From Arthrinium phaeospermum (lineage: Eukaryota; Ascomycota; Sordariomycetes; Amphisphaeriales; Apiosporaceae), in the NCBI GenBank assembly GCA_006503535.1, contig QYRS01000012.1, positions 1,860,001-1,924,000 on the forward strand: 64,000 nucleotides of DNA, given 5' to 3'. Under the pieces are notes generated by a model. It saw only the letters and a list, made by a program, of their open reading frames with translations. It was not told the DNA's origin and searched no databases. Position 1 is the first letter of the stretch. The number at the start of each line of letters is the position of its first letter. The position numbers and the translations under genes are program-made. Below, one piece after another: positions 1-12,252 of the stretch.

Positions 1-418
1 TGGCTGCTATTGCCTTTCGACGAAGACGACGAGGAGCTAACGGCGACGTGCATGGATGTCTTCAGAGCCTTGGACAGAGGCTCGTCAAGGTCCTTCAGCG
101 ACAGGGCGGCGCCATTGACGGGCGACCACCCGTCCAAGGTCGAGCTGTAGTTGCTGCTCGACTGGAACGCGCGGTTACGGATCAGTTCGGCGTACAGGCC
201 GCCATCTCCGGAGTTGTTGATGTCCTACGTTTGCATGAAGCATTAGTCGGGGATCCTACTGTGAAGTTGAGTTATGCAGACGTCCTTACCTCGTGCAGGA
301 AACCATACTGGTGAGGGCTGGTGGCGTTACCACCAGTAGCCTTGATCGAGATGTCCACAGCCGAGACCAGAGGAACGGCTGCCGCCGTGGCCAGAGCGGC
401 CAGACTGACGCGAACCAT
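1..418 (-). CDS. abfA: GH51 alpha-L-arabinofuranosidase, 5' end only
   Basis: Secreted enzyme that removes terminal alpha-L-arabinofuranosyl residues from arabinoxylan and arabinan. Exon 1 is 290..418 (43 codons) and encodes a signal peptide ([20 protein letters not shown]) and then a mature start with [15 protein letters not shown] 65-bp intron (225..289, GTAAGG donor, CGTAG acceptor) follows. Exon 2 starts with [20 protein letters not shown], the N-terminal stretch typical of fungal GH51 enzymes, and runs off the window at base 1 after a Ser-rich stretch. Only about 117 residues are present, against more than 600 in the family, so the catalytic acids are outside. The family call rests on remembered GH51 sequence and is strong. 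Confidence 0.88.
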
Positions 419-1698
419 GTTGACTCAGATCCTTGAGAACGAACAGACTAAGAGAGACAGAGAGCACAACACGGGGCGCCGGTGAATCGGTGTCTCATTC
501 TGGAAAGCAATGACACCCCTTCCGGGCAGTCAGCTCGCCCTATATACATACCCAGGTTACCGGGGCACGCACGGCATAACAGAGAGCATGGTGATGAATA
601 CACCGACGAGCCCCATGCGGAGAATTTGGGGATCACAGGTTTTGGAGAAAAGCAACCAAAAAGACGAGGCATACGAATGCCATGACCGAGCCAAGGGGAC
701 CAATCCTCGGTTGAGACCATTCCGGCTAAAGTCCCCCAGCCTTGGAAAGAGGGCGTTTTGACTCGGTGCGCGCATCAGCAGCGCATCGAACGCTGCAAGC
801 CCCCATCATCGTCCTTATAGGCGCTCCTATAGGAACAATCACCAGCAAACGGCTGCTTGCTAAGTGGATAGTGGAGAACGAGAAAGAGAATAGCGACCCG
901 GGAAGACGGGTTCGTAGATGGTCACTGGACCATCGTCCCATGTACATATGAGTTAACGGCCGCCTGCTGCCCAGCCCCGGATTACGAGCAACCTTTCGGC
1001 AATAGGAACTGGTTGCTGCCGACTGCAACGGTAAGAGGGCGCTAGAGACCATCGCAGCATAGCTCCTGCTCGTAAATGGGTGGCTGCTCCGCTGAGTCGC
1101 ATGGGTGGACTTGGGTGCGGATACCCCTGAGTGCGGGGGAATACCCTTGGCGTGCGGGGAGTGGTCCGTCTTGGCTACGGAGATCCTCTCTATTCAGCTG
1201 TGCCAGCGAAGAAGGTTGTGGGTGCCTTGAACTATGGCCATTGTCGACGCTTGCAATTTCTTGTCGGATGTATGACGAGTGTACGGGTTCTTGCTTCTCC
1301 TTGGATCTGGAGATAACCTGGTCAATCTGCAAAGACGGGTGTCGCTCGTTGGCTGCGCTGGGTTTCTCTGCTATGCTATTACGTTAGCCGTCAGCACTGC
1401 CATCCCAACGCAGCTAACCGAGATTGCCAAACAATGCCCCGGTGGCGCGACCGACCGTGAATCACCACCAACTTTCATATTGCGATGCGCGTAGATTACA
1501 TTAGTTACTAGTATTAGCTATTATCGTGCAGAATCCTTTGTGATGGGATTCGCAATTGGTATGTATGGGTATCTCTCTAGCCCCTTCGAGTCCAGCCCCG
1601 GGAACTATGGTCCTGTGTCCTTGGTAATCTATCGGTCGAGGTTGCGTTTGGCATTTCTCCTCCTTCATGGGTCGGGTCGTACAAGTCAGTCACACGTC
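419..1698. other. Intergenic region between GH51 gene and ceramide synthase
   Basis: About 1.3 kb holding the upstream region of the GH51 gene and the downstream side of the ceramide synthase gene. Several short open frames exist on both strands, but none has a recognisable domain, plausible composition or intron signals. I see no RNA gene and no clear repeat. Confidence 0.5.
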
Positions 1699-3125
1699 TT
1701 ATCCTCTCATCCTGGCAATAGGGCCTTCTTCTTCGGGCTTGGCGAAACCGCTGGCCATGGCGGCCGTCGATTCTTCCTCCTCCTCCGCCGCGCTGATGAC
1801 GATCAACGGGGGCTCAAGCGCGCATTTACCGTTAGGACTGATCGCTTTCTCGTCGGCTTCGTTGGCGGACTCTTCCGCGTCGGACCTATCGTCCTTCTTG
1901 ATGTTGTACACGACGTAACGGAACCCGCTGCGGAGCAGGCACCAAAGCCAGAAGAGGTTGAGTGATTGCAGGAACGACAGGAGCACCAGCACGATGACGT
2001 TGGAAATCCAGCACTTGTACTGTTCGGCTTGCCAGTCGAGCTCATAGGGCCCGACAGTCTTGAACTCGGTTAGTATCGATATTAAGATGCGGATGTTGAG
2101 GTAATGGCGCATGTAGATCCAGACGCCAACATTGGCAGCAAAGAATGGCCCCACGATAGCGCTGTCGATGTAATGAAGCGATTTAGAGACCTGGAAACGT
2201 CGCATCGTGTCAGCAATGACATGCCACGTCGGTATGTTGGGCAACGTGCGAAGTGTGACTTACTGCTAGGAAGAAATCGCTAATATCATGAGTAATATAA
2301 ACGGCGATGCCAGCGTAGGTGAAGTGGTAACGGTAGCTTAGAGATATCAAGGATAAAGTAACAATCTGCAGATAGTTAGCGAAACTGCCCGTCGCAACAT
2401 ATGTTGAAAGACCGAGAACCCACATGATGTCCGACCAGCTCCTTGAAATCCTTGCGCCGCTTCTCCAGCCCGAGGAGCATGACCAGGGCCTGCTGCGCCC
2501 AGTACGCCGCCTCGAAGAGGTAGTAGAACTTCATGGCCGCCTCGTGCGTCCGGTTGGGGTACGTCTCGTACATGCCGCGGGTGTTGAAGTACCAGACGGG
2601 CGTCTGCCGCATCACGTAGAGGCCGAACGGCCCCATGACGCCAAAGTAGATGGCCGTGTACATCTGCTCCATGAAGCGCAGCTGCTTCCCGCGCGAGGCG
2701 ATGCCGCAGAAGCGGGACCGGGACAGCGGGCGCAGGATCTCCTGCATGACGAACTCGCGCGTGAAGGTCAGGACGACGGTGTAGAAGGCCACGAAGGCGA
2801 CGTCCCAGAGGCCTTTGCCATATTGTGTCGGCGCCCGCGCATCGCCGTGGTGGTGCGTGACTTGCGATGGCGAGGGGTACGAGAGGAAGATAAAGTGGTG
2901 GATGATGTTGGACTCGGTGGGGTTGATGGCGTACAGGGCACCGATGCCGATTAGCATCATTAGCGGCAGCGCCCAGGTATGCTTTCTGATGAACCGGTGC
3001 CCGGACTTGGCGAGGTGCAGCCGCTTGCTGCTTTTCGAGGCCTTTCGCTGCCGACCCTGCCGAAATGTCTTGATGACCAGGCCATCCTGTATGGCGCCCG
3101 ACGAATTAGAGAAGTCCATCTCCAC
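1699..3125 (-). CDS. lag1: Lag1/Lac1-type ceramide synthase (TLC domain)
   Basis: ER membrane enzyme that N-acylates sphingoid bases with acyl-CoA to give (dihydro)ceramide. Three exons read cleanly: 2424..3125, 2264..2365 and 1699..2190, with introns of 58 and 73 bp, giving 431 aa. Splicing restores the Lag1 motif: HHIVTL across the first junction (about residues 233-238) and YITHDISDFFLA before the second, which carry the conserved His pair and the HDxSD residues of the TLC domain. Several hydrophobic segments flank it (for example LPLMMLIGIGALYAI near the N-terminus). The N-terminus is basic (RQGRQRKASKSSKR) and cytosolic-looking; the C-terminus is acidic and variable. The length fits the fungal family. 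Which of the two fungal paralogues (LagA-like or BarA-like) it is cannot be told from motifs alone. Confidence 0.9.
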
Positions 3126-4089
3126 CAGATAGCGTTGTGGTTTTCCCTTGTCTGCAGTTGTGGGTTACTGGCTGCTGCTTCTGCACGGTGATGTTACGGC
3201 GCGCGTTAGTGATGCGATCGATGCTAAACTGCTGCTGCACCTAGCGAGAGAGCGCGTCGAAATCGAGCGAAAAAGGAGAGTTCTTGAGTATTGACTATGT
3301 TCAATCGTCTGGGAATAACACGACCATGCGGCCAAAACATGAAAGAAACATGGCTCGCCGGCCGGGAAAATTGAGCTGTCTCTCCTTATCTCGCTGACTG
3401 ATGTGGTATGTTTGTGGGCGGTTTAAGATGAAATGAGCGAGCCGGGGTGCGCGGGCGGCCGAAACATTTTCTTCCGCAGCTGCAACGTGACGGGACTGGT
3501 AAATTCGCTTGTTGGTTACACTGACACACCAACTCGGGCGCTGCTCAATTCGCAATCTGCTCCCTGATTTGCCCGTCTTCGCAGCCACAATGTGAGTTGG
3601 TCCGAAATTGGGTTCCCGAATGTCAGTGTGGTGCAAACTCGTGGTGGGCGCGCGCGATGGGTGAGCTAGGTCGTGCACGCATTGGCTGTGCTGCGGATTG
3701 ACTTCGAATCCGTATTGTGCTCGGGCTTCGAGTGATTGCTTAGGTACGCGCTGCATTTGTGTCACCACACACGCTGAAACCGTGAGACATCTATCTGCCC
3801 GAAGTTAAAGGCGCACGTGGCTATCCGGGAAACAAAATAACACGGAAGAAAAAGGGCATATCGCCAAATGCAGCAATTGGCTATAAATATCAGCATCATA
3901 TACCACAAAACATGGCGCGTTTGATTGACATCCATTCATTACTCGGAGACTATTACTGCTATCTGCATCTGCCGGTTTGCGCAGCCACCCCGTCCTGAGT
4001 GGGTGAAGATACAAAGTGGCAGGAAATGGGTATTGCAGATTTCCGACACGCCCCATCACCGGTACCAAGCAGCCCCGACCCGAGGAAAT
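3126..4089. other. Upstream region of ceramide synthase
   Basis: Nearly 1 kb between the start of the ceramide synthase and the stop of the MDR oxidoreductase, both on the minus strand. It should hold the 5' UTR and promoter of the former and the 3' UTR of the latter. A 155-codon minus-strand frame at 3301..3768 has no domain or convincing composition. No repeat or RNA gene seen. Confidence 0.45.
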
Positions 4090-5142
4090 TTACGGGGCAA
4101 TCTTGTACACGAGCTTCTCGGCGCTCACCTTGCCCTGTGCGTGCAGCTCGAAGCCCTTGGGGATGTCCTCAAGCCCGCCAAACTCCTTGACCTTGTTCGG
4201 CTTGACGCGGCCGGACTCGAGGTACCCGGGCAGCAGCGCCAGGTACTTCTCCCAGAAGGCCTTGTCCGCGGGCGTCTCGCCGCCGTGGTTGTCGAACGCG
4301 CCGTACTTGATCGGCCGCCCGAACACGGTGTAGGCGATGGTGGACTCGACGCGGACCTTGGCCTGGAGCGCCTCGGGCAGTTCGGTGGTTTTGCGCGGCA
4401 GGATGCACATGACGTGCCCGCCCTTGGTGGGCGACAGGCACTGCGCCACCACGGGCGTCGTCTCCTTTTCCGAGATGCAGTCGAAGGCGTACTCGAGGCC
4501 CTCGTGCGACACCTGCTTCACCTGCTCGACCCAGTCGGCGTCGTTGTAGTCGACGGTGGCGTCGGCGCCGAGCTGCCTCAGTAGCTCGTGGTTGCGCTTG
4601 GACGCCGCGGCGATGACGAAGAGCCCCGCCATCTTGGCGAGCTGCACGGCGTACTTGCCGACGGACGAGGTGCCGCCGTAGATCAGGATGGGAAACGCCG
4701 ACTTGGCCGGCTTGCTGGGCTCGGGCAGCTGGAGGCGCTGGAAGAGGGCCTGCACGGCGGTCGCGAAGGCCAGGGGCACGACGGCGGCGTCCTGGAACGA
4801 GACCGAGTCCGGGATCGGGAAGACCAGCGTGCTCTCGGCGATGGCGTACTCGGCGAAGACGCCGCGCGGGGGGTCCGGCAGGCACCCGTGCACCCAGCCC
4901 GCGACGCGCGTGCCGGGCTGCCACTTGGAGTCGGGGCTCTCCACCACGGTGCCGGCGAAGTCGCAGCCCACGAGGCGGCCTGCCTCCTTTGCGAGGCCGG
5001 ACGACTTCCAGTCGGTGGGGTTCTGGGCCGCGTAGTGGATCTTGACCAGGACTTCGCCCTCGATGGGCTTGGGCACAGGGATCTCCTTGACGGTGACCTT
5101 GCCGTCTCCCGTCGTGACGAGGGCTTTCATGGTGTCGGGCAT
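4090..5142 (-). CDS. MDR-superfamily zinc-type oxidoreductase (ToxD / trans-enoyl-reductase-like)
   Basis: Single exon of 350 aa. Medium-chain dehydrogenase/reductase fold: an N-terminal GroES-like domain (about residues 8-130, with NPTDWKSSG and LVGCDFAGTV) and a C-terminal Rossmann domain with the nucleotide loop IYGGTSSVGKYAVQLAK near residues 153-169. The zinc-ligand residues of true alcohol dehydrogenases are not evident, which fits the non-zinc ToxD/enoyl-reductase branch acting with NADPH. In fungi such proteins are either stand-alone quinone or enoyl reductases or partners of polyketide synthases. No PKS is present here; the downstream neighbour is a P450 on the same strand, so a small metabolic pair is possible but not shown. 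The substrate is unknown. Confidence 0.85.
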   Translation of the reverse strand: MPDTMKALVTTGDGKVTVKEIPVPKPIEGEVLVKIHYAAQNPTDWKSSGLAKEAGRLVGCDFAGTVVESPDSKWQPGTRVAGWVHGCLPDPPRGVFAEYAIAESTLVFPIPDSVSFQDAAVVPLAFATAVQALFQRLQLPEPSKPAKSAFPILIYGGTSSVGKYAVQLAKMAGLFVIAAASKRNHELLRQLGADATVDYNDADWVEQVKQVSHEGLEYAFDCISEKETTPVVAQCLSPTKGGHVMCILPRKTTELPEALQAKVRVESTIAYTVFGRPIKYGAFDNHGGETPADKAFWEKYLALLPGYLESGRVKPNKVKEFGGLEDIPKGFELHAQGKVSAEKLVYKIAP

Positions 5143-5665
5143 TTTGTAAATCGGGAAAGCGGGGTATATCTTTTGGTGTTGTGTAAAATGTGTAAGTTAT
5201 AGACACTGTTCCGATAGACGTCTTCGATGCCTTTGATCGCTGAGGTGAGACTTGCTGTAGCCAATCTGAAGATGATATGAATGATCGCAAGAGAGGATTA
5301 TATACTGGTCGTTACTTCCTATCGGATGACAAATACTAACGTTACGATGGACTTCAGTGACGTTTACATGCCGCTACAGCTGCATCCATAGCTATAATAA
5401 AGAAGGGTCCCTGTGGGTCCGGTAGAATGATCACCCTGGGGTAAGATCAAAAGCATGCTGGTGTAACCTTCAGAACGTCTCAAAAATGCAGTAAAAGGAT
5501 CCAAGGCTGTATCTTGATTTGGTCGAAGATACACATGTAAGATGGCAGATTGGCAATTCAAGGTGTGATTGGGAACGCCATTTCTCCTAGTTTGTACTAC
5601 GTTCCATCAGCCGCCTCCTGCCATCATATTGAATCACTTGTTTTTGCCACATCGTCGCATCGTAT
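5143..5665. other. Intergenic region between oxidoreductase and P450
   Basis: About 520 bp between two minus-strand genes. It should contain the promoter of the oxidoreductase and the terminator of the P450. No further gene or repeat seen. Confidence 0.4.
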
Positions 5666-7621
5666 TCAAGTGCGCCTTACGATCATCGGCATACCCTCGC
5701 TGGGGTGTGCTGTGATCATCTCCTTCAACTGAACCTGGAACGCCTTCTCGCCCAGGAAAGTCGGTGAAGAGTCCGAGTAGGCAGGTTCCATATCGAACTC
5801 GCGGACCGTCAGCGCCAGCACCAGCCGCAGCTCGAGGCTGGCCAGCTCCTGCCCGATGCAGTTCCGCGGGCCCATCTCCCAGGGGCGGAACGCGTTCTTG
5901 ACCGGGTGCAGCGGGTCGCCCTCGTCGCGCGTCGTGAAGCGCTCGGGCAGGAACAGCTCAGCCTCGGGCCAGAAGTTGGGATTGACGTGCGCCGCCTTCG
6001 AGCAGCCGAAGAGCACGAACCCGGCGGTGGGGTACCGGACGCCGTTCGCCGGGTCCAGCAGGGTGAAGCTCGAGGAGCCGTCGCGGACGGTGCCGACCAC
6101 GGGCCAGAGCCGGAGCGTCTCCTTGACCACGCCCAGCGTGTACGGCAGCTGGTTCAGGAGCGCGGGGTCGGCCGAGATCCGGGCGGCGGCCTGCTCGGTA
6201 TCTGTTCCGAGGACGTCGTCGAGCTCCGCTCGCAGGAGCGCGAGCTTGGCCGGATTGCGCGAGAGTTCGTAGTAGGCGTAGGCGAGCGTGGTGGCGGTCG
6301 TGTCGTGGCCCGCGAATAGAAACATCTTGATGTGGTTGACCACGCGGTTCAGGAACGCGGGCGGGATGTTGCCGCGGGCCGAGGCGTCCACCTCGGTCAC
6401 GTACGACTTGAGCGCCAGCGCGAGGATCGTCTTGGGGCCCTCCATCTTCTCGTAGTTTTGAGCGGTGTCCTGGATGTAGGGCATCATTTCGTCGTGGAAT
6501 GTTCGGTTGTAGATCCAGTGTCGGATGGGTACGAGTGGGTTAAGCATCTTTTGAAGATCATTGTTGAAGTAGAGCATAGCTACCTGATTGACCATAGCAT
6601 TCATGAACTTGACTGCGATTATCTGTTAGCACGAACGATGGTCATGTGAGGAGTTAAGGATGGTATCAATTCTGCAACTGCCAATCCGAGAATGACATGT
6701 GTGACTGGATGTAACCGGAGAGCGAGATATAGTCTCAAGTCTCGCAGTGACTTACCAGACTTCTTCTGCGCGCCTATACGTGCACCCCTGAAATCGACGT
6801 TAGCCAATTCAATGTGCAACTAAGGATACCAGAGACTCACAAGACTGCTCTACCGATAATGTCAACGGTCAAATCGGTCGTGTACCTTTCCAACTTGGCC
6901 GTCTCCCCCTTATCCGCGAGCTGTCCCAGCCGCTCGCGAAACACGAGAGCCTCCTCGACGAAAGCAGGCACGAGTGACATCAAGTTCTTCAGCGAGAAGC
7001 CGGGGTTGAACATGGACCGGCCCACCTTCCACTCCTGGCCTTCGGACGAGGCCAGGTCCATGGCCCCCGTGAACGGCGTCATCTCTCTGACCACGTAGGG
7101 ATGCTTCGGCTGGCTCTGGTCCTGCGTGAACTGCGCCATCATGTCCGGACGGAACACGGCCAGCAAGGGCGGCGAGATGGGCCAGATGTCCATGTACATG
7201 ACGCCGGCCTCCATCGCCTCCGGGTACTCGCGAGCGAGCAGCAGGGGCATGATCTGGCCATGCAGCGACGGGGGCGACTTCAGCTTGATGGCGAGCTTGG
7301 TGATGGCCGGCAGATGGCCGAACAGGAACGAATGAGGGATGAGAAACTGGATCGGCATGAGCATACTAATTGTCCACCGTTTTTCTTTCCCTCTCGCAAC
7401 AAGCACCTCGGATACTCTGCCGATGACGATAATAAACATTTTCTTCCACTTACGACGCCGGGTTCCCTCCCTGCCTTTCGGACCGTCGTCCGCACTTGAT
7501 ACAGGCGATAGAAAAATCGAGCGAGGCCTAATAATGCGAGGTAGCCGACCGCTTTGAGAGCAAAGCCATAGTAGGCTTGGTAGCCCTTTGGCCCTGGGCT
7601 ATCTACCATGACGACGGCCAT
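5666..7621 (-). CDS. Cytochrome P450 monooxygenase (CYP59/StcS-like)
   Basis: Haem-thiolate monooxygenase, ER-anchored and dependent on a P450 reductase. Four exons: 7454..7621, 6841..7346, 6756..6787 and 5666..6612 (introns of 107, 53 and 143 bp), 550 aa, all phases consistent. A hydrophobic N-terminal anchor lies at about residues 24-37 (VGYLALLGLARFF). Motifs seen: I-helix AGHDTT (336-341), K-helix ETLR (400-403), PERF, and the haem loop WEMGPRNCIG with Cys487. The haem loop has Trp where Phe is usual, and GPRNCIGQELA resembles the StcS/CYP59 group, which works in polyketide secondary metabolism. The 32-bp third exon is required to keep the frame. The substrate cannot be inferred; the MDR reductase next to it is the only metabolic neighbour. 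Confidence 0.88.
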
Positions 7622-9707
7622 AATCCCATGTGTGATTCTCAGTACGACTTCGGGGATGTGAAAGGCAACAATAGAAAATGCCCAAAATTACACAGTCTTT
7701 GGTGGTGCGAGGGATGACATCGATTTGGGGTGCGAGTGTTTATTACCTAGCAGCGCCATGTTCCCATGATGAATCTTTACTGATCGTCACACCCATATTA
7801 CGTAGAGGGGGCATTCGATAGGTCATCGTTAATCTAGTGGCCAGCCATGAGCTGTCGGATATTGGTAGCCGTATTGGCAGGATCCAGAGAAGGTGGCACA
7901 ACATTCCCATACATGCCGTTCGGGAGACGGGATCCAATAAGCGGTGGATGTGGGGGATCGATCAGTGGAGATGTGGCGTGCAAGAGGGGGAGAGGGGTTG
8001 GCGAGTGTGATGAAATAAATATGTAGATGTCATATCTCTGGCTGCGACTGTGATGTTTGGCAGTTGCATTTGGGTATAGGCTAAGAACTAGGCGAGCCGC
8101 ACACAAAACGGAAGTCAACGAATTTGACAATACCCCCTTGCAGCGAGCAGCTTCGCAATCAACTTACGCACCCTTGTCGCTGGCAACTGGTGATGATGCA
8201 TTGATGGGATCCTCTGGCAGAAAGCCGATTGCGTTACGAATGCGGTCCCGTAGCCCATGCACTTTGATGACCCCATTGAAGGACAAAGTGCTTGGCAATG
8301 GGGCGCCTGGGAAAGGCCCAATGCAAATCAGTAGGTAGGTTTGAAGATCATCGTGATCGCTCGCCCGCCGGAAGCTTCAGATCGCGCCTTGTGGAGCGAG
8401 CTTGTCAGTCGGCTCCCGATTTGGGGGAGTGACATTTGGCAGTTGACAGAATACGGGGACAGCTTAGGGTTCAGCACGAGCATTTCAATCAGAGTCGAGA
8501 GAGCCTCTGCTTCCTTATCCTCCTTCTTGACTCCTTGCTTCCTGCTTGCCGCTCTTCGTTCTCAAAGTCTTCGTCTTAACCAGTAGATTGCAACTGTGCG
8601 TGCAGCGTACCTGACATGGAAGCAGGATTGAAGTTTTCGCAATTTCGGTAGATTAAGCTGCATCGCGCAGGGGGGTCGAGTTGCGCATCTAGATTCGCAT
8701 TTTTGCTGGATTTCCCAGATGGCCCTGGCAGCTAAGGAAAGGGGTGCAGGCATTCCTCCATGGCAATCCCAGCAAATCCAGCGCTATTGCCATGCCCCCA
8801 CCAGGTCGGCATTCGTCAGTTTAGTGGTCCGATAGGCTGTGCAATCCAAGCATCCCACCTTTGTGGGCCTCGCGCAATCGATGGTCGAGAACCCTTGGAG
8901 TTGGCTGTCGTTCAGCTTCGTGCTTCGCTTCCTATATGCGCATAGCGTTGATATGCGGTCGCAAAACTTGGACTCCAGGGGGTTAGCATGCAGTTGTGAG
9001 GTTAGTGGCTCTGGGCACAATATCGGGTGGGAGCCGTTTATTGGCGACGGTCGAACGAACACGCGCGTCAGCGGGCAGCGGCGGGTAAATCAGGAAGGAA
9101 GTATCTTGCAGGCAGTGGCAGGTAAGCAAGCGGCCGGGGGGTCGAGGAGGGAATCTCGGTAGGGTGCATGGCTCAGCGACTTGCATCGCATCGATGCCCA
9201 TTGATCTCCCTTCCACCTTTTTACATCAACTCCCGAGACAATTCTCTCAATCAAGGGTTTACAAACCACTTCTCATCCTCTCCACCAGAGCCTGCTTGCA
9301 CCTGGGTTGGATTTCAACCCGTCACTCGTTTTCCTCTTATTTCAATCCAATATCATTACATATACCTACCTCCTACCGTCTCCTCGGAACCGACGCCTCT
9401 ACTTGTTGATCCATTCGTTAATTTTAGTACCTATTGACCTATCCATCATTCGAACCACCACGCACTAGTTCTCTGGCGGCAACTGTCACCACTTTCTCTC
9501 ACGTCACTTCTCTCGCTTCTTGCTGGGCCCAAGTTGCAAACCGATTCTTTTGCTTCTCAATACAGGACCAGCCGGCTCAAATATAGGGATCTGCGAGTTG
9601 ACATATCTACCGACCGCCCGTTCCGCCCTTGTTTGACCTTCGGGCGATCATTTGCGTTTGGACCGCTTGGCATTTGACAGCGGCAACGAGCCCAAAACCG
9701 AAACAAT
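7622..9707. other. Long intergenic region between divergent P450 and glycosyltransferase
   Basis: Two kilobases between divergently transcribed genes. Open frames here are short (under about 110 codons), overlap on opposite strands and lack any domain. The last 500 bp before the glycosyltransferase is rich in CT (for example around 9200-9560), as often seen in fungal promoters and 5' UTRs. I see no RNA gene and no repeat. Confidence 0.45.
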
Positions 9708-11202
9708 ATGGGGCTCCGTACAGAAAGAGGAGCCAACATGCGGAACTTCGTCACCACCCGACTCTCCAAGTCGCGCATCCATGTCCTCGCCGCCGTCGCT
9801 GTTCTGTTCGTCATTTACCTCCTCACGCCTTACGACAGCACCGTTCGATCGGCTTTTCGGTTCCAGCAAACGATAGTATCCGACTATATCCAGCACAAAT
9901 ACCCCAGCGACAAATGGCTACTGGGGGCCCCGAAATACCACATTGATCCAGTCCAGGATGTAGGCGTTGTGATCAAGACCGGCTACGGCACAAGGCGGCG
10001 TGTGCCCAACATGCTGGACGCCTACTCCAAGGAAGAATTCACCGGCGACATGGTTATTGTGCAAGACTACCCCGTGGAGGACAACAATCAGAACTATACC
10101 TTGCCGAACGGGAAGAACATCCCCGTCCTGGACGTCATAGGATGGATGCTGGAGAACAAGATGTTGGCTGGCAAGGAGAACTACGAGCGCGTCAGCAAGT
10201 ACAGGCATTTGACCGAAGCCATCGAGGGCGAGGAATTGTTTCTTTCCGAGGAGCTGAGCAAAGACATCGGATGGGAATTGGATGCCATGAAGGTAAGTGC
10301 TACTACTGGTGGATTGCGATGCGACGAGAATGGGCCGTGCTGATCTTTGCTCCTACTAGTTCATCTCTGGTCTCCAATACGCTTGGCAGACCATGCCGAA
10401 GAAGAAGTGGTACCTCATGGTCGACGACGACACCTACGTCCTCAAAGAGTCCTTGACGCTTCTGCTCGGCCACGTCAACTACGCGAAGCCCCAGTACCTC
10501 GGAAACGCTGTCGGAGATTACAAGGGTCGCTTCGCCCACGGAGGCTCCTCCGCCCTCATCTCGGGAGCTGCGATGAAGAAGCTGTTCGAAGACAACCCTC
10601 AGGTCGCCGCTGCGGCCCATCTGGAATCACCTACGGCCATTTACGGGGATAAGCTTCTGAGCACGACCCTCATGAAATTGGGCATTTACCTCGACGAAGC
10701 ATACAACCGCCTCTTCAACGGCGAGGAGCCTCACTCGACGCGCATCTGGGGAGACCGTTTCTGCGTGCCTTTGGTCTCTTTCCACGGTCTGGGCTCGGGA
10801 AATGCCATGGAGGAGGTTGGAGATACCTTCAAGGCCGTGAAGGAGCCCGTTTTCTGGCGGCAACTGGCCAAGATCTACGGGGGTGCGGAGTGGGATACCT
10901 TCTTGAAGGAGCCGATTCGAGTGAGCCAAAACTATGTCGGCCGCCTGGATGAGCACACAACGACTATCAGAAACACGAACACGGTGGAGGACTGCCTCCA
11001 CAAGTGCCTGTCGCGAGGTGGTGAATGCCTAGCGTGGACCTGGGACCAGGGCCGAAAGGAGTGCTATATTGCACCTTGGACTATTATCGGCAATTTCCAG
11101 GAAGGCGTGTTCTCGGGTGTCAATGGACCTGTTGCTACGAAGCTGGCCAGCCACTGCCATTCCCCACCAGCTCCTGCAAAGGCACTGAAAGCAGCATCAT
11201 AA
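9708..11202 (+). CDS. Type II membrane glycosyltransferase, Fringe/GT31-like
   Basis: Two exons, 9708..10292 and 10360..11202 (67-bp intron), 475 aa. The architecture is that of a Golgi type II glycosyltransferase: a short cytosolic tail, one membrane anchor at about residues 26-40 (VLAAVAVLFVIYLL), then a lumenal domain. The nucleotide-sugar and metal site is seen as YLMVDDDTYV (about residues 213-222), followed by FAHGGSSALISGAAM, both typical of Fringe/GT31-type folds. The last quarter has a Cys-rich, PAN/Apple-like stretch (CLHKCLSRGGECLAWTW then ECYIAP) that could bind carbohydrate or protein. An alternative start at 9738 would shorten the tail by ten residues. Donor, acceptor and linkage are unknown. 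Confidence 0.85.
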
Positions 11203-12252
11203 CTGAGCTGAATGCGCACTTTTGTTTTTTCCCTGTTTATTCGAATTTGCTATTATATATATGTCTACGGAGACACACCAAGGAACTCACATTGGCACAC
11301 ACGACCATGGCGCAGGATGCAGGCATGTCTTATATTGGGTTGGCTTGCTTCGACTTGCCGGGATCTCGGGGTTGCAATGGATTCATGAAGTAATGGAATG
11401 ATACCCTAGGAGAGGTCTGTAATGTAATCATCCTAATGGGGGGAGGTTCTGCTGGATCTACTTATCAAAAATATAATCCATTGCGATTTACTCATTGGGG
11501 GTTGCGTGACAAGACGACGTTGAGGCAGCGACGATCGACGATCCGGGGTTGAGGCTCACATGGCAAATGATATTTGGAAACAACTCCCCATATTGCCATT
11601 GCCGCCAACTTCCAGCAGTGTTTAGCGTCAAGTATCGCTACAAGTTATGCGCATTGTTCCTTCCCATCGCGACCAGCGCACCAAGGGACAAAGAAGAAGC
11701 CGCACCAGGGAGCAACACATGGCTTCAGCCTCCGACGAGCACAAAGGCCGGCGGCCGCGTTGTCTGCTTCAGCGCCAACTTTTCCTTTCAACCACCGAGA
11801 ACAGTACTCCCGCTATCTCATCAAGGTATTCCTTCGCATTTCGCCTTTACGTTCAATGCGGTGCCCCCCGACCGCAGCGGAACGGAATCCCATTTCGAGT
11901 TTGCAAGGTTGACCTACCGTTGTGCTGTTAAATGTTTTCCCCAACCATGGCCCCTTAGCAAACACTACTCAATTGTCTGATGGTGTATCTCCGATCTGTT
12001 CCTATGGAATATATATCACTACCGCCACGGCAGAGGCAGACGATTGTACCGATTCGCACGGAGACGACGACGACGCCTTTTCGCTTTACGAAGAACCTGC
12101 TTCAAAAAGGAGTGTATCTCCGGTCACGGACGACATAACATTCAATAATCTGGGCGAAAAGACGTGGGGGAGACAAGAGCAGATGGGTGGTGGTGGAGCG
12201 GATTTTTTAAGGTTGAGAGGGAATTGCGATAGAACCAGACGGAGAATGAAGC
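11203..12252. other. Intergenic region before the Gln-rich gene
   Basis: About 1 kb between two plus-strand genes. Overlapping open frames at 11549..12269 have no recognisable domain. An upstream exon of the next gene could lie here, but I find no convincing donor that joins in frame. Confidence 0.35.

Noticed and set aside
2424..2954. 176-codon plus-strand frame
   Set aside because: Antisense shadow of ceramide synthase exon 1.
3690..3720. TTCGAATCC-like box considered as a tRNA B box
   Set aside because: No matching A box or cloverleaf arms around it.
3301..3768. 155-codon minus-strand frame
   Set aside because: Composition is unlike the neighbours' proteins, there is no domain, and it sits where the ceramide synthase promoter is expected.
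4169..5290. 373-codon Arg-rich minus-strand frame
   Set aside because: Out-of-frame shadow of the MDR oxidoreductase; the Arg/Ala/Gly composition is typical of shifted GC-rich codons.
5666..7621. P450 plus MDR oxidoreductase as a secondary-metabolite cluster
   Set aside because: No polyketide synthase, NRPS, terpene cyclase or dedicated regulator lies next to them; kept as a neighbour remark only.
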